Source: Verrucomicrobiales bacterium (GTDB lineage: Bacteria; Verrucomicrobiota; Verrucomicrobiia; Limisphaerales; UBA9464). From it: a stretch of DNA of 7,912 nt. Numbering within the stretch: position 1 is the stretch's first letter; the number at the start of each line of letters is the position of its first letter. Shown here piece after piece: positions 6,652 through 7,912 of this stretch. The stretch is from positions 1 through 7,912 of the forward strand of contig DLVS01000724.1 in assembly GCA_003445095.1 (NCBI GenBank). The letters are read 5' to 3'. The translations under genes and the position numbers were made by a program. The notes under the pieces were generated by a model, which was not told the DNA's origin, searched no databases, and worked only from the letters and a program-made list of their open reading frames with translations.

Positions 6652-6792
6652 TGCAATCCGCAGTGCCACAGCACCGGATCGGCGCCGGTCCGCCGCACCC
6701 CGACCGATTGAATGGCCCCGACACGAGCGATGCGAGTGATCCAGACGTGACCGGACGTTGAGTCTCGCCTTGGGGCTGAGTAGCGTTGGTCA

Positions 6793-7912
6793 GTGAATTT
6801 CCGTGCACGCGGCGTCTTTACGCTGATTCTGGGGTCGTTCTTCGTCTCCGGGATCGCGGGTTTGGTTTATCAGGTGGTCTGGACCCGATATCTCGCGCTA
6901 TTCCTCGGGCACACGAGCTATGCAGTCATCGCCGTGCTGGCAGCCTTCATGGGCGGGCTCGCCTTGGGCAATGCCTGGCTCGGTGCCAAGGCGGATCGCG
7001 TGACTCGTCCGTTGCTCTTTTACGCGGGCTTGGAACTCGGAATCAGCGCGTTTGCCGCCATTTTTCCCGCCTATTACGACTTAGTGCATCAAGCGTTTCT
7101 CGCCGTCGTCCGCGGACTCCAACCGACGGGAATCCTACGGCTAAGCCTGCAATTCATTTTCGCCGGACTTACCATCTTGGTCCCCACGGTGTTGATGGGG
7201 GCAACCTTGCCGGCGCTGACCCGATTTGTAACTCGGTCGCTGGCGGAGTTGCGCGGCAAAGTGGCGGCGCTCTACGCCATCAATAGCAGCGGCGCGGTGC
7301 TCGGAGTGGTGTTAGCGGAATGGTGGTGGATTCCGTCGTTGGGATTGCATCTAACGCTCTTCATAGGAGCAGCCCTGAGCTTTGCCGTGGGCCTAGTGGC
7401 GTTAATCCTCAGTCGCCGAGTCGAAGCTCTCGGAGACGGCGTAGCCCCCGCAACCGTGACCTCCGAGCCGGCGGAACAATTCACTCCCCGACAATTGCGC
7501 CTAGCCGTCGTGGCGATTGGTGTCTCGGGGTTCGTCGCGATGTTGTATGAAGTGGCTTGGACCCGCCTTCTCGCGCTCGCTTTGGGTTCCAGCACGCACG
7601 CCTACTCGTTGATGCTGGCAACCTTCATCAGCGGAATCGCGGTTGGCGGCTGGCTCGTGTACCGATGGAAACGCCAGGCTCATACCCTGGCGGCGTTCGC
7701 CGTCGCCGAACTCGTCTTGGCGTTCACGCTCTTCGTTTCACTGTGGTTTTACGACCTTTTGCCCTGGTGGTTCGTGAAACTGGCAGCCCTCCTGGCGCGG
7801 AGTGATCCGGCCTATTTCTTGTATGAGTGGCTGCAAGCCGCGGTGTGCTTCGGAGTGATGTTCGTCCCCGCGGTGTGTTTGGGAACAACGCTTCCCCTCG
7901 TGAGCCGAGTTG
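6793..7912 (+). CDS. Fused MFS/spermidine-synthase-type membrane protein (5' part, cut by window end)
   Basis: The frame opens after a TAG at 6781-6783. The first start is GTG 6793, and the frame is still open at the window end, with 373 residues visible. The protein is an integral membrane module with many hydrophobic helices and a strong internal duplication. GIAGLVYQVVWTRYLALFLG (20-39) is repeated as GFVAMLYEVAWTRLLALALG (246-265), and VPTVLMGATLPALTR (130-144) as VPAVCLGTTLPLVSR (358-372). The repeat period is about 227 residues. A polar linker at about 207-236 separates the halves. This architecture is that of proteins annotated as fused MFS/spermidine synthase, in which a spermidine-synthase-like Rossmann domain normally follows the membrane part; that domain would lie beyond the window. 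No polyamine activity is proven for most of these proteins, and transport or another aminopropyl- or methyl-transfer role is possible. No clear Shine-Dalgarno is seen before the GTG. Confidence 0.82.
   Translation, partial: MNFRARGVFTLILGSFFVSGIAGLVYQVVWTRYLALFLGHTSYAVIAVLAAFMGGLALGNAWLGAKADRVTRPLLFYAGLELGISAFAAIFPAYYDLVHQAFLAVVRGLQPTGILRLSLQFIFAGLTILVPTVLMGATLPALTRFVTRSLAELRGKVAALYAINSSGAVLGVVLAEWWWIPSLGLHLTLFIGAALSFAVGLVALILSRRVEALGDGVAPATVTSEPAEQFTPRQLRLAVVAIGVSGFVAMLYEVAWTRLLALALGSSTHAYSLMLATFISGIAVGGWLVYRWKRQAHTLAAFAVAELVLAFTLFVSLWFYDLLPWWFVKLAALLARSDPAYFLYEWLQAAVCFGVMFVPAVCLGTTLPLVSRV

Larger units (their letters stand above)
6283..6792. other. Divergent gene-free region of 510 nt
   Basis: It lies between two genes transcribed away from each other, so it should carry promoters for both, but no confident -35/-10 pair is visible on either strand. 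A candidate TTGAGT (6357-6362) has no hexamer at proper spacing. Short open frames here have no recognisable family character. The only clear structure is the hairpin and octamer repeat at 6593-6651, listed separately. An imperfect palindrome centred on GGCGCC spans 6675-6692. Confidence 0.6.

Noticed and set aside
6675..6692. Imperfect palindrome around GGCGCC as an operator
   Set aside because: One mismatch per arm, very GC-rich, and a single copy not near a recognisable promoter; chance is likely in this composition.
1..7912. CRISPR array, tRNA/rRNA genes, insertion sequences
   Set aside because: No regularly spaced repeats, no tRNA T-loop or acceptor pairing, no rRNA-like stretch and no transposase or terminal inverted repeats were seen.

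Overview
The window (7,912 bp, GC-rich) reads as ordinary bacterial chromosome with dense gene packing. Weak or absent Shine-Dalgarno signals at several starts, GTG/TTG starts, a large fused-MFS/spermidine-synthase-type membrane protein and short CTTCGCG-type intergenic repeats would fit a PVC-group bacterium, perhaps Verrucomicrobiota. That placement is an inference from style, not from a marker gene, and is weak.

Layout. (1) Left edge, + strand: a possible gene tail (1-135) meets an FAD-dependent oxidoreductase of the geranylgeranyl-reductase-like class (132-1184) through an ATGA overlap. (2) A run of six genes on the - strand fills 1194-6282. Read in transcription order these are an RlmI-type 23S rRNA cytosine methyltransferase (6282-5077), phosphatidylserine decarboxylase psd (4949-4272), CDP-diacylglycerol-serine phosphatidyltransferase pssA (4254-3364), a LysE-family exporter (3367-2690), an AIM24-family protein (2633-1950) and a single-domain lipoate/octanoate ligase-family protein (1943-1194). 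Spacings from psd onward are 17 nt, a 4-nt overlap, 56 nt and 6 nt, so psd to the ligase is probably one transcription unit. A 127-nt gap separates it from the methyltransferase. The ligase and the FAD gene converge with only 9 nt between them. (3) A gene-free stretch of 510 nt (6283-6792) holds a three-unit 8-bp tandem repeat and an adjacent hairpin. (4) A + strand gene runs off the right edge (6793-7912). It encodes the membrane part of a fused MFS/spermidine-synthase-type protein with a clear internal duplication.

How they work together. pssA and psd catalyse consecutive steps (CDP-diacylglycerol + serine to phosphatidylserine, then to phosphatidylethanolamine), and their adjacency is a classic arrangement. 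The LysE-type and AIM24 proteins are tied to them by spacing only; a role at the membrane is plausible but unproven. I found no convincing new system. The points most worth a second look are a His in place of the usual Asp in the Psd P-A-D-G motif, a His/Glu-rich loop in the LysE-type exporter, the octamer repeat/hairpin, and the unseen partner gene left of the FAD oxidoreductase.
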